A DNA stretch of 64,000 nt from Gracilariopsis chorda (Eukaryota > Rhodophyta > Florideophyceae > Gracilariales > Gracilariaceae), in the NCBI GenBank assembly GCA_003194525.1, contig NBIV01000134.1:62001-126000 (forward strand). Direction: 5' to 3'. Positions 1 through 12,600 of this stretch are shown one piece after another (positions within the stretch are counted from its first letter, which is position 1; each line of letters starts with the position of its first letter). Below the pieces are notes generated by a model, which saw only the letters and a program-made list of their open reading frames with translations, was not told the origin of the DNA and ran no database searches. A program made the translations under genes and the position numbers.

Positions 1-730
1 TTCGGACGTCTCGTAGTCAAACACCATCCCCCGAGCCAGTGGAGATAGCCCCAGAACCCTCAAACGAACGTCAACCAACCTCAATTGTGGACAAACCAAC
101 AGGATTGCAAACAGTCGGGGAACGTATTCGTCAAGCGTATGACTCCGCCAATCAGAACCGCTGACGTGTCCTGCCCAGCAGTGACGCCGGAAACATCAAC
201 CTCTACTGTATGGCATACGATCGAATCCGTCGCCAGGGAAAGCGTACACCTCGTCGTTGGCTTCGTCCACCTAGGTGTGACGACTGCAAGCTACGCTTCA
301 ACAGCAGCCTACAACTTGAGAAAGACCTCCACGGAACCAAAGAGAAAAATAGGGTGTTGTCAAAGACGTCACCACCTGGTTGTTTTATTTCCCGTATACC
401 ATCGTTCGACAACTTTAAGCATTAAAAGAACCACCGCAGAGGTAAAAAGCATCTTCTGGCTAAAAAAAGAAACAAAGGCGTCAACAGAATCACTTCAACG
501 GCCATTTTGTAACACGGTAAACACAGTTCAGCGAAAAATAAAAATTGGTCGTTCTAACCTTTACGCTCTCGTTTGTGGGTGTTTTCAAGCTCCCACCGCA
601 CCAAGATTACCAAGCTTTGTCAGGAAAAAGTAGCAGTACAGGTCTTACTATCTTCCAAATCGCGTGACCCCTGCTAACCTCAGCTGAAGGAACTCTACTT
701 TAGCCACTACGACACGCATCCACGTTCTTA

Positions 731-800
731 CAGCGATGGGATTCGAACTCAAGACCTCGAATTTCTGATTGATTGCCTGAAACTACTTTATCACATCATA
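731..800 (-). other. tRNA-like antisense segment, candidate primer binding site of E1
   Basis: Positions 731-750 read CAGCGATGGGATTCGAACTC, the complement of a tRNA T-arm plus acceptor 3' end (B-box type GTTCGAATC on the minus strand). It lies between the presumed 5' LTR end and gag, where a primer binding site is expected. The similarity to a tRNA complement seems to run beyond the usual 18 nt, to about 800. No full cloverleaf could be folded by eye, so it is not called a tRNA gene. Confidence 0.35.
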
Positions 801-3800
801 CTGTTTTATTCTTGCAGAATCTCGAAAGATTCCGCAATAAAACTAACGAGATCCAAATTCTTGGCCCGAAATTCCGACCCATTTGGCAAGGTTTTTTTTT
901 CTTTGACTTGATTCCGCGCAATGCTGAGCAATAAAACGCCCTCCCTGCAGTCCCACGCAAAGCAGATTATCCAAAATCTGGGACGAGCGCTGGAAGATAC
1001 ACGTGGTAGAATGGAAAAACTGGAAAGAGAATCCGAACAGAAGATCTCATCGCTCGAGTCCACTCTCACCCTCCTCCTGAGTTCTAGAGGCGAATCTTCT
1101 TCCACACCAAAGATCAATAAACCCCTTTTGTTTACTAGAAAGCAGAACATTGATAGTGGGTTCACACATGTCCGAAACTATCTGGAAGGAACCTCAAACG
1201 ACAAAGCACTCCCCATAGCGCTCAGCTATATTGGTGGAGCAGCTCACGAGTGGTGTACCTCGCCTAAGTGAAAACTGGAACAGACTTCACCACAATCGAC
1301 GAGCTGTTTGACGGGCTGGAGACCCGCTTCAGAATAGTGAACAAGAAAAAACTTGCTCGTGATAAACTGAGCAAGTGGAAACAAGTAAAGGACTTCCAGC
1401 AGTACAATGAGAATTTTCTGAATACCATACTGGCTATTCCCAATATCAGTATGGAAAAGCAGATGGAAAGATACACAACAGAACTGAAGAGCTTTATTTG
1501 GAAAGAGCTTTGCACCAAAGAATACAACTCTGTCACAGACGCGATGAAAGATGCGGAATGAGTCGAGTCAGCGTACAAAAAAGGGGATTCCAGTAGATTT
1601 GGCAGAGCAGCGGGTGGCCACCAGCCCCACAACGCATCCGTACCAATGGAAATTGGAAACTTGAAGTTAGAGAAGCTTACACCAAAAGCCAGATAACACT
1701 GCCGCAAGAACGGACTTTGTTTCCGTTGCAGAAGACCAGGGCACAGAGCGAACGACCCGCGCTGCCCAAAATCCTCTCAGAAGAACTGACTCACATGTCA
1801 CCAGTTACAGTTGAAACCACTGTACTTACAGAAACAAACAAGATATCCACGAATTATATCAAGGTCGAAGAACGCACGGAACTCCCGAGTGCGTATACCA
1901 AATCAGACCACAAGAAGAACAGACTTTTAACGTCAAACCTTGCATCAGCATTTGAAACCATAGTCCCAGGACTGGTACTTGTGCAGGTATGCGTAAACAG
2001 AATAATCTGTAAAGTGTTGTTTGATCCAAAATCAGCTACCTTTCACAGTCTTTCGTTAAACGCGTCCAACAATCAAAACGAACTACAAAGCAGATATGGC
2101 GAATGGATCAACCACCGTTTTAGAAGAGACTGGCAAAGATGATGTCACATTGGAAATAGGACACCTCAAAGAGAAAAGACGGTTTGCAATCTTCCCATTC
2201 TACGTATATGACGCAATCCTTGGAAAAAACCGGCTTCACCGGTACAATCCCTATGTCAACCACCGAACCAACTTCATATCATTTCCCCACGAAAATAAAC
2301 CAGTGGTCTTTAACGCTAAATGGAAACGAAGGACAAATATGACAACAATCAACTCTACCAATAAATGCATACAGAAGAAGTTACCAGTATTTGCGGTTCT
2401 TGTAAGCCCACAGAATGAACCAGAAAATACAGATGTACAAAACCCCAAACTAAAGTCATTGTTAGGAGAATTTGAAGACGTATTTACCGACCAACTCCCA
2501 AAAGGACTACACCTGAAGCGAGAACAAGACATTCATATGGACCTACTGCCAGGTTCTACGCCACTCAAGAACGTAGTACATCAAATGTCAGATAAAGAAC
2601 TTAGAGAACTACTTAAGCAGGGCGATGAACTACTTGAACAGGGTTTCATCCGACCAAGTTCAAGCCCTTGGGCTGCAACCGTACTATTCGTCGCCAAGAA
2701 GATGGAGTATTGGGAACATGCATTGACTACCAAGAATTAAACCAACTAAAGGCGAAGAATAGTTACCCCATACCCCATATTCATGACATATTTGACCAGC
2801 TAAGGGACGCTAGAGTATTTTCAAAAATATATCTTCGTTCAGGGTATCATCAAATAAGACTTTCCAAACGGTCAATCCCGCGAACAGCCTTCCGTACCAG
2901 ATACGGTCACTTTGAGTTTCTTTTACTTCTTTTTGGTCTTACCAATGCACCAGCTTTATTTATGAGCCTGATGGATACGGTACTGAAGGAATACATAGAT
3001 GTGTTCGTCTTAGTATATCTAGATGACCTTCTTATTTATAGTAAGAACAAAGAAGAACATTTGAAGCATCTCAAATGTGTACTCAACAAACTTCGCGACC
3101 ACAAGCTTTACGGGAAGCTTTCAAAGTGTAATTTAATGAAGCAGAAAGTTGAGTATTTCGGGCACATTGTGAGTGCAGAATACGTATCCGTCTAAGTGCA
3201 CAAGGTTGATGCAATCTTGAATTGGAGTACAGTTAAAACCAAGACCCACGTCCAGGCATTCCTGCGATTAGTAAACTACTTCCAAATTTTTCTCAAAAAC
3301 TGTTCCGAAATGTCGAAACACTTGACCAAACTATGCAGTAAATCTGAATTTGAAAGGAAATAAGAACAAGCTGAAAGTTTTGATTCCTTGAAGAAAGTTA
3401 TCACGAGAATCCCAGTACTAAGGTACTTTGACCCAAAATTTCCCATCATCGTTACTACCGACGCTTCTCAATATGCCATTGGAGCCGTTATGGAACAGGT
3501 GGAAAACAATGTTAAACGACCTGTAGAATTTCCATCAAGACCATTAAACGCCGCCGAACAACGTTACGCAGCCTACGAAAGAGAACTCTTGGGGGTAATA
3601 GACACGTTGAGGATATGGAGAGTGTACGTTCATGGCCAACAATTTACAGTTTACACTGACCACTACCTTTTGAAGTATCTAGAATCTCAACCGAACCTGT
3701 CTCAAAGACAGGTACGCTGGCTGGAGAAAATCGTTGAATATAACTTCTTTTTTCAGCCGATCAAAGGGAAGTCCAACGTTGTCGCAGGTGATCGTTCAAG

Positions 3801-5159
3801 ATATCCGAAAAACGCTGAGAACCCTGAAGTAATTAATCCGTCACTACTTCAGGAAGCAATTATCAGAACCTCCAAAGTCAACGGTATATCCCAGCTTGAT
3901 GGAGTATCCAAAAAGCATACGCACGCATTCATCAACAGATATATGAGTGACAAGGAATTCAGAAACCTATACAAATCTTAGCAGGGCCCATTCTGCAAAC
4001 ATAACGGATATTTGTATAGATAAGGACGACCCTGTGTCCTAGGAAGAGAATTAAGACTAAAGGTTCTACAAGAATACCAAGATCAACCTATATCAGCTCA
4101 CCTAGCATTTAAGAAAATATATGAAAAGATTCGGAGACTATACTACTGGAAATCGTCACGCCAAACGATTTAGGAATACGTCGACTCATGTCTGAAGTGT
4201 TGTGAAACGATATCAGAAGCCAAGAAACCCCAGGGTTAACTACAACTACTAGCTACTCCGAGAAAGGAGTGGGCCCAAATTACAATGGACTTCATCACAC
4301 CACTTCCCAAAACGAGACATGGAAATAATGCATTGTACTTAGTACTAGACCGCATATCCAATTTGATCAGAATTATCCCAACAACATCAGATTTCACTGC
4401 AGTTTAGACTGGGGAACTCTATTTCAAACACGTATACAGACATCATAGCCTCTCCGAAGTAATTATCTCCGACAGGGACAAGATTTTCATGAGCAACTTT
4501 TGGAAAGAACTATTCCGTCTTGTCAGTACTATGATAAGGACGTCAAAAGCATATCACCCACAGAAACACGGTACAACCGAGGTAATGAACAAAAAACATT
4601 GAAGAAATGATTAGAGCATACGTCAAACCTAAGCAATATAATTGGGATGAACACCTCATAGAATTTGAATTCACATACAAATCGTCAGAGAACTCAACCA
4701 CAAATTTTAAACTTTTCTTCTTAACGTATGGAGACCACCCAAGTGTTATAACACTCGATACCATCATTTCAGAAAATGACGCAGCTCTGAAGTTCATTGA
4801 AACCATGAAGCAAGCAATTATTGAAGCAATAACACAGAATGAAAAACAGAACCGTTATTCCAAGTCATACAACGATAAGAATCGGTCCCCCTGCGCGTTC
4901 CAAGTGGGACAGAAAGTCATGTTTTCCACAGAGGACTGAATGCGGACCACATGGGAAAGAATTCCAAACTACGAAACTGATATTGTGGACCGTTCATGAT
5001 CACAGAAAAACTTAGTCCAGTAACATTTCGTCTAGACTTGAGTCACACACTGAAGTCAAAAATTCATGATGTGTTCCACGCTATTGTTCTCAAGCCTTAC
5101 CGAGAAGACAAAACAATTCGCCCCGAGCCAGATCAACCCACCCCGGTAACATTGAAGGG

Positions 5160-5316
5160 TGGGACAGAAGAATATGAAGTACAATGTATTGTCAACCACA
5201 GAAAACGGGCCACACGATTTGAATTTCTTGTCAAATGGCTTGGATACCCATGTCATGAGAACACTTGGATGAAAGAAAGAGACCTCGCGAACTGCAAAGC
5301 ACTTCTCTGGAAGTAG
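5160..5316 (+). other. Chromodomain of E1
   Basis: The frame contains a YEVQCIVNHR start, a FLVKWLGYP core and an ENTWM motif, the classical chromodomain pattern. It sits at the C-terminal end of the integrase region. In chromoviruses such domains are thought to steer integration towards modified histones. Part of a broken element. Confidence 0.85.
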
Positions 5317-5460
5317 AAGAAGACGAATGGACCCATACAGAGAAGGAGCTAAGCATCCCCGTCTGACCAGAACTTGAAGGTGAATCAGAACACCAATGTC
5401 GAAGGCGCGAGAGAGTTTTACAACAATATCCACTTCGGTGGAAGATAGTTATACCACTGG

Positions 5461-5829
5461 ATGGGTGAAATCACTGGCATTGAAGCAATCAGGCTAGGTC
5501 TTTGCTGGGCAGCGTGTCATATCTCGTTCACATTTGCCCAACACCGTAGACCTTTCAACACCGACGAGAACGACATACTGCTGCACCTACTCTTCTTCAC
5601 CTATGATGGTGGAATTCTGACGATTTTGGACGATACGTCCGAAATGCATATGTTCTACTATATGGTCGCATGTTATGGACACCTCACGGGTGAACGAAGT
5701 TTTACGGGGAAAATTGGTGAAATCCTGAACCGCTTCGGGGATGAAGGTCAAGTCCCATTCACCTTGGAACCTGAAATTCAGCACGACCTCTTCCCCGTTC
5801 CTCCCAAAACTGGGTTTGTGCGATTCTAA
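5461..5829 (+). CDS. Unrecognised 122-aa reading frame 3' of E1 chromodomain
   Basis: An uninterrupted sense frame of 122 aa between the E1 chromodomain and the AT-rich stretch that may begin the 3' LTR. No domain was recognised, and no similarity to the antisense frame of E2 was seen. Its integrity contrasts with the heavily broken pol upstream. It could be an accessory frame of E1 or chance. Expression is unknown. Confidence 0.3.
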   Translation: MGEITGIEAIRLGLCWAACHISFTFAQHRRPFNTDENDILLHLLFFTYDGGILTILDDTSEMHMFYYMVACYGHLTGERSFTGKIGEILNRFGDEGQVPFTLEPEIQHDLFPVPPKTGFVRF

Positions 5830-5876
5830 GAAAATCTTCGTCACGAGTCGGGTCGACTCTACTGTTAGGGAAGAGT

Positions 5877-6590
5877 GATGTTAAAATTAGTTATTAATTA
5901 TATTTTTTTGAATGTAGTGGGCTCTAACATCAGTTATAATGGGCACAAGCCAGCTTGTTTTATTCTACCCGATCTCCTGAAGAGATCGGTTACCCATTCG
6001 CAATGCCACACTGGCCTCAAAGTCGAGTTGACATCATCGTGACACCCTTTCAGTATGACATGAGAACATGTTCATGTCAGAGAAGTCTTGGTTGACCACG
6101 TGAACATATTGGCTCTAAAGTAAAACTCGCCTACTACTCATAACGTTGACACACACTTCACACGGTGCAGCAGGGATCGAACAGTCATGGAACATTCCCG
6201 AGGGAGTCGTGCCAATTCATCACTTGCGCCCTGGGTCCATGCCAGATCATCAAAGACCTTGTCTGATGACAACTCATCAGCATTGATAGAATTTGCCAAG
6301 TTATCAAACGACTAGATCCAGCACCGATCCTGGCAAATTAGTGGCGTACGGAGGGCAGTACGAACACCAAGCATCATATCGTTTAACTCGGACGAATTCT
6401 CATCGACTAGTGGCACTGATAGAACTAGATTAGAAACTCTATATAGACCCCGATGGATGTTCGGAACTTCTAGCTCGGACCATCACCATCGACTTCAAAA
6501 CAATTCAACCACTGCACCTCCTTTACTAACAGTGATCCGCAGAGACGAAGACGTGAAAGAATCTCATGTGATCGTGTGGTGACCGCCCCC
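5877..6590. other. No gene seen; possible 3' LTR remains of E1
   Basis: AT-rich start, then mixed sequence with no coding frame. A sequence beginning TGTAGTGG at 5913 could be the LTR start, because the presumed 5' LTR end near 710 carries the inverted form GCCACTAC. The two regions do not otherwise align by eye, so the assignment is weak. Confidence 0.25.
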
Positions 6591-9240
6591 AACCCCGCTC
6601 GAGACAGAACCTCGGTACAAGCTCTTGCTGCTCAGTGAGCGGAAGTTGATCGTGTGACTACGGAGGTGAAAGTGGCATTACACCCACTCAGCAGCTCGGA
6701 TGTATCCGAAATTCTGCCTCCCGGGCGAGCCGGTGTACAACCACCACCCATTGGCACTATAAGCATGGCACCCCGTTACATATTGGCGCGATATGGCCAC
6801 GTGGAGAATATCCTGCAGACAGAGTCTCATGCTGGCGCAGTCACACGCGACGTTTCACTGCGAAGCCTCAAGACGACCATTCATTGGTAGGGAAACACTG
6901 TTTCAAACGCCGTTCCGCCTCCCTGAGGACAGCGCGCTCCCCTCAAGCCTTTACGACCTCGTGAAGAAGACGGAAACACTGACCACAGCGTCAAGAGAGC
7001 TGAAGAAGGTGGCCCACCTCGGAATGGAAAGGAACTACAAAGGGAGAAGATCGTGAGCGCTGATTCTACACTGGTGGACACTCGGAAACCAACCCCTGGG
7101 GTCTTCGCCACCAGATAACTGGCAATTGCCAAAGCCACTTCTCCTAGAAGCGACCCCAAGTCAAATTCAGACAATAGAGGCCTTCCTAGAGAGGAACGAT
7201 CGACGTATACATTAGCAACAAAGGCTTTGTCCTCACCGACACCCTTGGATACTCCGAACTCTAGCTTAATAGGGAAAAGCCCGGAACTATCTAGGAACGC
7301 ACGGAAGCCGGTGGGAAAGAGGGATACCTCGGAAGGTGAAGAACCCAACCACACCGCAGTGCAAGAAGGGAATAATACCGCCAAGAGGGATTCCCTGAAC
7401 GAGCAGACACGCCAAACCGTGCAGGACTTGGAGTACGTTATCAACCACATCGTCGATACGGCTTCTAGAAGAAGACGACCTCAAACTACGATATTCAGTG
7501 CAATTGTAAAGCTACCCACCCGAAGAGGACACTTGGGAACGTACCAAGACACTACCTTGGTCGCACGTGGTGCATTATGCGTCTAAGGTCATTAATCAGA
7601 GATCAATCTATGCTGGGCGCAAGGAGAGTGGCAGGTCTTTTGCATAAGACGCGTGCTCAGGCGCTTGGCCCCGTTCGTTTCTGTCCCAGGTTGTTGCCTA
7701 CCAATCCTAGCAGTTGCTGACGATCACCACGACTTATGGGCGATGGAAGGCCAGCCTCATTGAGGAACCGCCTCAGTAGTTCGAGCTCCTCCTCATCGTT
7801 GGAAATACTATGCTGAGGGTACTGGTAACCCAGTTTTGCAGGTTCCAGAGCCACAGCTATATCGTCTTTTGGCATCGGAGCACCCATCTCCATCTTGTAA
7901 GCCTCATTCTTGTAGTAAAAGTTGCCTCCTTGGACAGGTAGTCCATCCATGTCACTTCCAGCTTGGAGACATAGCCAGTTGGCTGAATGGGAGGTTGCGC
8001 ACGTGGATTCTGCCACAGGTAGTGAGCTTTCCCGGATGTCACGTGCTGACACGTCCATGGATTATACATGTGAAGTCAGCGGCTATCTGTCTGGGGGAGT
8101 GTTCAAGTTGTCACATGCGACTGCCATGTGCTGCTTGGCCAGCAGGAACCAAATACCAGTAAAGCGGGTCGATGTGGTTCATCAAGTGACGGAAGTCCTC
8201 CTGATTGTCACGTGACCCCAGTACGACAGAAAGACCGAGACTTCTCCCATATTACTGAGCTTTCGGACTCATGTACCACAACCTGTGGGTGTCATATGCG
8301 TCCCAGGGGAAAAACAACGCCATCTTGGCGATGAAATCCGTGAGGGTTGCTACCCAGAGTCCGCAATACAGATCGTTTACTAGGTGAGATCGTAAATACA
8401 TCAGTACCGGAGGTAGCTCCACAGTGCAGCCACGAGAAGACTTGACCGCAGCCCAGTGTACTGGAATAGGTACGTATCGGCCCACACGAGAAGCAGAGCA
8501 GACGCAATCTACTCCAAACATTTGGTATGGGACCAAATATCCCAGGCCGGGCCTGGTTCGACGTTCCAAAAAGGAAAACGCCTAGAAAGGGATGTCGCAT
8601 TTTTGAATGTAGCGGAATTCCGCGCGCAACAGTGGTTGCTGGAAGCACAGCAACTCCTCTCGCACACGACGGATAACCCACCAACGGCTTGTTCGGAGTT
8701 TGCCCATTGTCTCCGCGTAGGCGGACGATTCGGCGTTTGTTCTGGCTACCCAGGTATCCAGTTCCCAGGCTTCATCCAGGGGGACCGTCCCAATGATTCG
8801 TCGTACTCGCTAGTAGATTAGCTTGGTAAACCACACTTGCGCGTTGCCCATGAGCCCGTTTTGAAAGCACGCTATCGCGTTATCCTGAAGCGCACAGTGC
8901 GCTAGCCAGTCATCAGTGTAAACCGCATAAAGTGGGAGTCCATCGGGAAGACGACCGGCCACCACATCTGGTTGATGAGATTCTCGTCTTGCACGACTTG
9001 TGGAGAAAACCACAGTGCTTCAGCGAAGACGTCGGTGTGGTCGATCGGGTTTCGACCCACCAAGTCCGCCGGATGCGGGAATGTTCGCTGTTAACGGCGT
9101 TGAGGAGGGCGGATTACTGCAGTGTTCGAGATGTAAGTCGAGGCGAACGGCTGCGTCTGAGGCAGTGGTACCGTTTGAGAAGTTGGCACTAGACCAGAAT
9201 TTTACGCAAGTGGCTGCTGTTATTGGTGTTGGGAAGGTTG
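6590..9240 (+). mobile_element. E3: remnant of a chromodomain Ty3/gypsy element, 3' half
   Basis: Fossil related to E2. It keeps chromodomain-like sequence at about 7430-7585 (an EEDTWE motif and a WSHVVHY end resemble E2's GDTWEP and QVVRYH) and, downstream, minus-strand sequence homologous to E2's antisense frame. Gag and most of pol are absent or not recognisable. Many breaks, clearly older than E2. The 5' limit is a guess. Confidence 0.65.
7657..9013 (-). pseudogene. Antisense reading frame of E3, broken copy of the E2 antisense frame
   Basis: Minus-strand frames here match the E2 antisense protein. Examples are GLGYLVPYQMFGVD against FRFGYFIPYQNVEIE, GRYVPIPVHW against GRYVALPEWW, and CTVELPPVLMYLRS against CYIELPPVLTYLGS. 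A tract near 9000-8800 matches the E2 frame's TAYADGSD region. The copy is fossil with several breaks. No known domain was recognised in either copy. Homology over most of the length at clearly diverged sequence argues that this frame was once a conserved part of the element family. Confidence 0.7.
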
Positions 9241-10440
9241 GTTAAAAGATTTGTTCATCGTTGGGCAAAAAGAAAAGTTCTAGAGAAAGTTGGTCGACCG
9301 TGTGTTGGATTGATCCGCAGATAACGGGGTCGACCCCATGGTTTGCCGCCTATATAAGCGATTGCGTCGTCATGTTCCGCTCTTAACGGGGGAGATATGT
9401 CGGGTCAGGAGACTCTTGGCGTTCCGAGGTGCATTTTTTGCCTACTTCACTGACGACGATTCATACCAGGACGTTAACTCCGGGCAACTGGGGGTAACAA
9501 TATGAGTTAATGGTGGGTGCATTGGGTGATCACGCTCATATGCCGATTCTACCATTACTTTGGTTGTCGCACATTACGTGCTTGAAACGGCACACACGCT
9601 TATAGTCTCTAGATATTTTATGATTAGCAGTAACTAGGAGCAGCCATGCGTGCAGTACTTAGTCCCCGACGCTTGGACATTCTCAGAAAACGGACGGACA
9701 AGGAGGGCATGAACCCAAGCCCCTAATCTTGGATCTTTACTCAGATTTCTGAAACTAGTGCATGACTAGCGGCTTCCCGCGCCCCTCCCAGCACATCAAT
9801 CGCCAACCACCTACCGGTGATTACACGTTCCGTCATGCACCGCTGCAAGGGTTATCTATAGGACACTCGACGCCACAAGCGGCACCACTTCGTCTATGGT
9901 TATTTGTGCGGATCACCGGGAGGTACCGAATCCCTCTAGGGAGTTGTTTGTGATACAACAAAGATGCTCTACTCGATGCCGTGTTCCAATAAAACATCAC
10001 GCTCCATACCACAACAAAACAACTCCCGTACACAACATGGCATCAACAACCACTAAACCCCACTGGACTGTTTAGTTTTGGCCAAATAGGGTATATAACC
10101 TTCCCCACCCTAGAATCGAAAACAAAACTCGCCCCCAAAGCCCATCTCCCCCGCTACATGCACGGAGTCACGGATGCACGGATGCACTGATAAATATCCA
10201 CAACACACGTAACAATCAGTACGATCCACCGACTTCCACCCAAATTATCCCACGAAACATCCTCCCCAGGACAATCATATCACATTCAAAACCTTAAGCA
10301 ACCCTCACCAAACCCCCACCACCATCACACCTAACACAGCACCTCTTGTCTCCCACAAACAGGAGACGAAATAACCTGACGCACAAAAATGGTCGCAAGC
10401 CCACAACCAAGAACTAGACCTCCTCGATCAAACCAATCCA
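9240..10440. other. No gene seen; possible LTR with TATA box
   Basis: A purine-rich run (AAAAAGAAAAG near 9269) follows the start of the antisense frame of E3. A TATATAAG at 9351-9358 could be an LTR promoter. No reliable LTR ends were found. The part from 9700 on is AC-rich and leads into the copia remnant. No convincing reading frame. Confidence 0.3.
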
Positions 10441-11960
10441 TCAAATGGATTCCGAACAGCGAACGCCCACAGAACACCAAACGCATCCCACTCCATATGA
10501 CGTACCGATAGAAACGGGACACGAATGGCAGTATCACAGATTCCAAATCCCGTTGCCCAGTCCCTGGCGACCTAATGAAACCACACGTTCACTTCAATCC
10601 CAACAAACCACAACCAACACCCCCGAAAAAAGTGTCCATCGGAATCATTTTTGCAATCATAGCCATCACAAAATACACCATGGAACACATGGATATCAAG
10701 AGTGCCTCCCTACACCAACATTACGATTCTGACCACACTGCTTAGACACGCCAAACCCCCCGATTCAACGGTACATTCAAGCACAACGGCAAGGCAGGCA
10801 TACTGAAATGGAATATAGATGATACACCACCAGCCTCTTATATTTATTATTTCTCCAAACTCACGCACTACCTTCTAATATATGGTCTCCAATAACTCCA
10901 CAGAAGAACTCAGTCTATTCAAGAAACAAATTCCCAACGGCCTTCTCGTCGTGATTGTCACCATTGACGATTTCCTTGTCGCAGAACTCAACACCGAAAG
11001 CATCACCCAATTCTAAGAGTAGTTAAAAGCAAATTACACCATGAGAAGCCTCGGCATACCCACCGAGTACATCAATTGGAGGTCATACTCACACCATGTG
11101 GCACCATCCTACTCTCACAACGAGACACACTCCGTGCCCTTCTCCACAAAGCCAACTTCAACGTCTGCAACACCAAAGACTCTCCGTTAATACGCACTAA
11201 CGAAAAAGATGCACATTCACTTCCACCAAACCAAGTGAAACTTTACCGAACAATACTAAGAGGTTTTCGCTACATATCAGACAGCACCAAACCTGACATT
11301 ACGTTTGCCACGAACCGCTTTGCAGCAAAACGCACAACCCAGCCACTGCGCACTGGGCACAATTCAAACGACTTTTACGCTACGTCGCTCACACCCCGCA
11401 CCTCGGCATCACCTACTCCTCATACCCTACCGCTACACTAACCAAATAATCGGAATCAGACTATTTCATCGCCACCGACAGACGTTTCTACTCTGCAACA
11501 CTCCATCTAGTCAATAACTGTCCAATTCAATGAATCTCAGCCAATCAAAAGACGATAGCACTTAGTAAGTGCGAAGCGACATATATTGCCGCCAAAAATG
11601 CTACTCAAAAAACAATTTGGCTCCAAGAAATTCTGAAAGGCGAACACCACAAACACGCACTCCCAACACCATATCACATCGACAATCAGGCAGCCAGCAA
11701 AATGGCACGGAACATAGCACCAACTAAGCATCGCGTATTCATCGATGTCCGACACCATTACCTGAACTACTACTAAAACATGAGGGCCATTGAAATCAAA
11801 CATATTCTGTCAACCAACATGAAAGCCGACATACTAACGAAGCCCCTCAAAAAACCTGCCTTTCTCACAGCTCTACAATATCTAAACCTGACTTCCTCTC
11901 TCACACCTCTACATGGCTTGCAATACCCGGGACTGTCAGACCGAAACGAAACCAATCTAA
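10440..11960 (+). mobile_element. Ty1/copia pol remnant
   Basis: Fossil. Recognisable pieces of reverse transcriptase (TMEHMDIKSA- and VTIDDFLV-like motifs, and a YRTILRGFRYISDSTKPDI tract typical of the copia connection). These are followed by RNase H near 11550-11900, with the classical copia strings HIDNQAASK, KHRVFIDVRHHYL and MKADILTKPL. Gag, protease and integrase were not found. Many breaks, old. LTRs not identified. Confidence 0.8.
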
Positions 11961-12067
11961 TTGCTAACCGTGCACAACCACCCTTCATACACACAAGGAA
12001 CCGTCACACCACGTCAGAACGCACAGTAGACGTTCAGGCCCTAACTCGACAAAAAACCCAAAATTGA

Positions 12068-12292
12068 AAACGCCGTTCTTCCTGAATATGCCATGATTCT
12101 TTCCTCTGGATTAAAAATGTCCATTGCTTCGAGCAATGCTTCTCTTTCACTGTTCGAACGAGATCTCCGTCGCCAAACCTAACTCGATATTTGAAAAGCG
12201 CGCGCTTTCTGGGTCGCAACGGCATTTAATAAAGCGCACCTCGCCTCCTTGTAGAGTCAGGAGATAGATAACATTCCTCTCACTCATGCATC
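12068..12292. other. No gene seen; left flank of the DNA transposon
   Basis: Between the copia remnant and the first piece of the pogo-like transposase. It may contain the transposon's left terminal inverted repeat, but no matching partner was recognised at the right end near 26.0-26.5 kb. Confidence 0.3.
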
Positions 12293-12600
12293 ATGGACGA
12301 CAGACATGTTGATTTACAAACTGCAATATATGAGCGCTTAACGACCAACTGCTCTTGGAAATCTATTTATGATAGCAGCAACCTCCCAGTAGGACAAATA
12401 AGTCGGGCTTCTTGGGTGTCTCAAAACCCAGACGCCAAACCTCTCCGACCACGGGATATTCACTTGAAGCCAAAATCAATTGGTTGCCTCGCTGTCCAGT
12501 GATGAAGAAGCCATCATCGTGCAAGCGGTACAATATTATGTCGACAACAACACACCACTCTCGAAACAAGGGGTTCTTGATCTCGCTCAACAGTACATTA
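12293..12600 (+). pseudogene. Pogo/Tigger-like transposase, N-terminal DNA-binding piece
   Basis: First exposed piece of a broken DNA transposon. One frame begins MDDRHVDLQTAIYERL at 12293. In a second frame, from about 12480, SLSSDEEAIIVQAVQYYVDN resembles the first helices of the CENP-B/Tc5-type helix-turn-helix found in pogo superfamily transposases. The two frames are offset, so there is a frameshift around 12450-12480. The gene is then cut at 12600 by insertion of E2, whose target duplication CATTA (12596-12600) is the last transposon sequence. Confidence 0.7.

Larger units (their letters stand above)
1..5876 (+). mobile_element. E1: Ty3/gypsy chromodomain retrotransposon, broken
   Basis: Fossil LTR element on the plus strand, cut by the window's left edge. 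Recognisable parts in order: gag-like frames about 921-1700, aspartic protease region about 1920-2150, reverse transcriptase about 2500-3200, RNase H about 3390-3980 (TTDAS and YTDH motifs), integrase about 4000-4940, and a chromodomain about 5160-5316. The order PR-RT-RH-IN-chromodomain is that of chromoviruses. Numerous breaks make it clearly dead and older than E2. The 5' LTR probably ends near 710. A purine-rich run at 5867-5875 may be the polypurine tract, but the 3' LTR could not be delimited. Confidence 0.85.

Noticed and set aside
85-633. 182-aa plus-strand frame at the window start
   Set aside because: It lies in the presumed 5' LTR of E1, with no recognisable domain and other overlapping frames.
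733-800. A tRNA gene on the minus strand
   Set aside because: A B-box-like sequence is present, but the 5' half does not form an acceptor stem or D-arm. The position before gag suits a primer binding site better.
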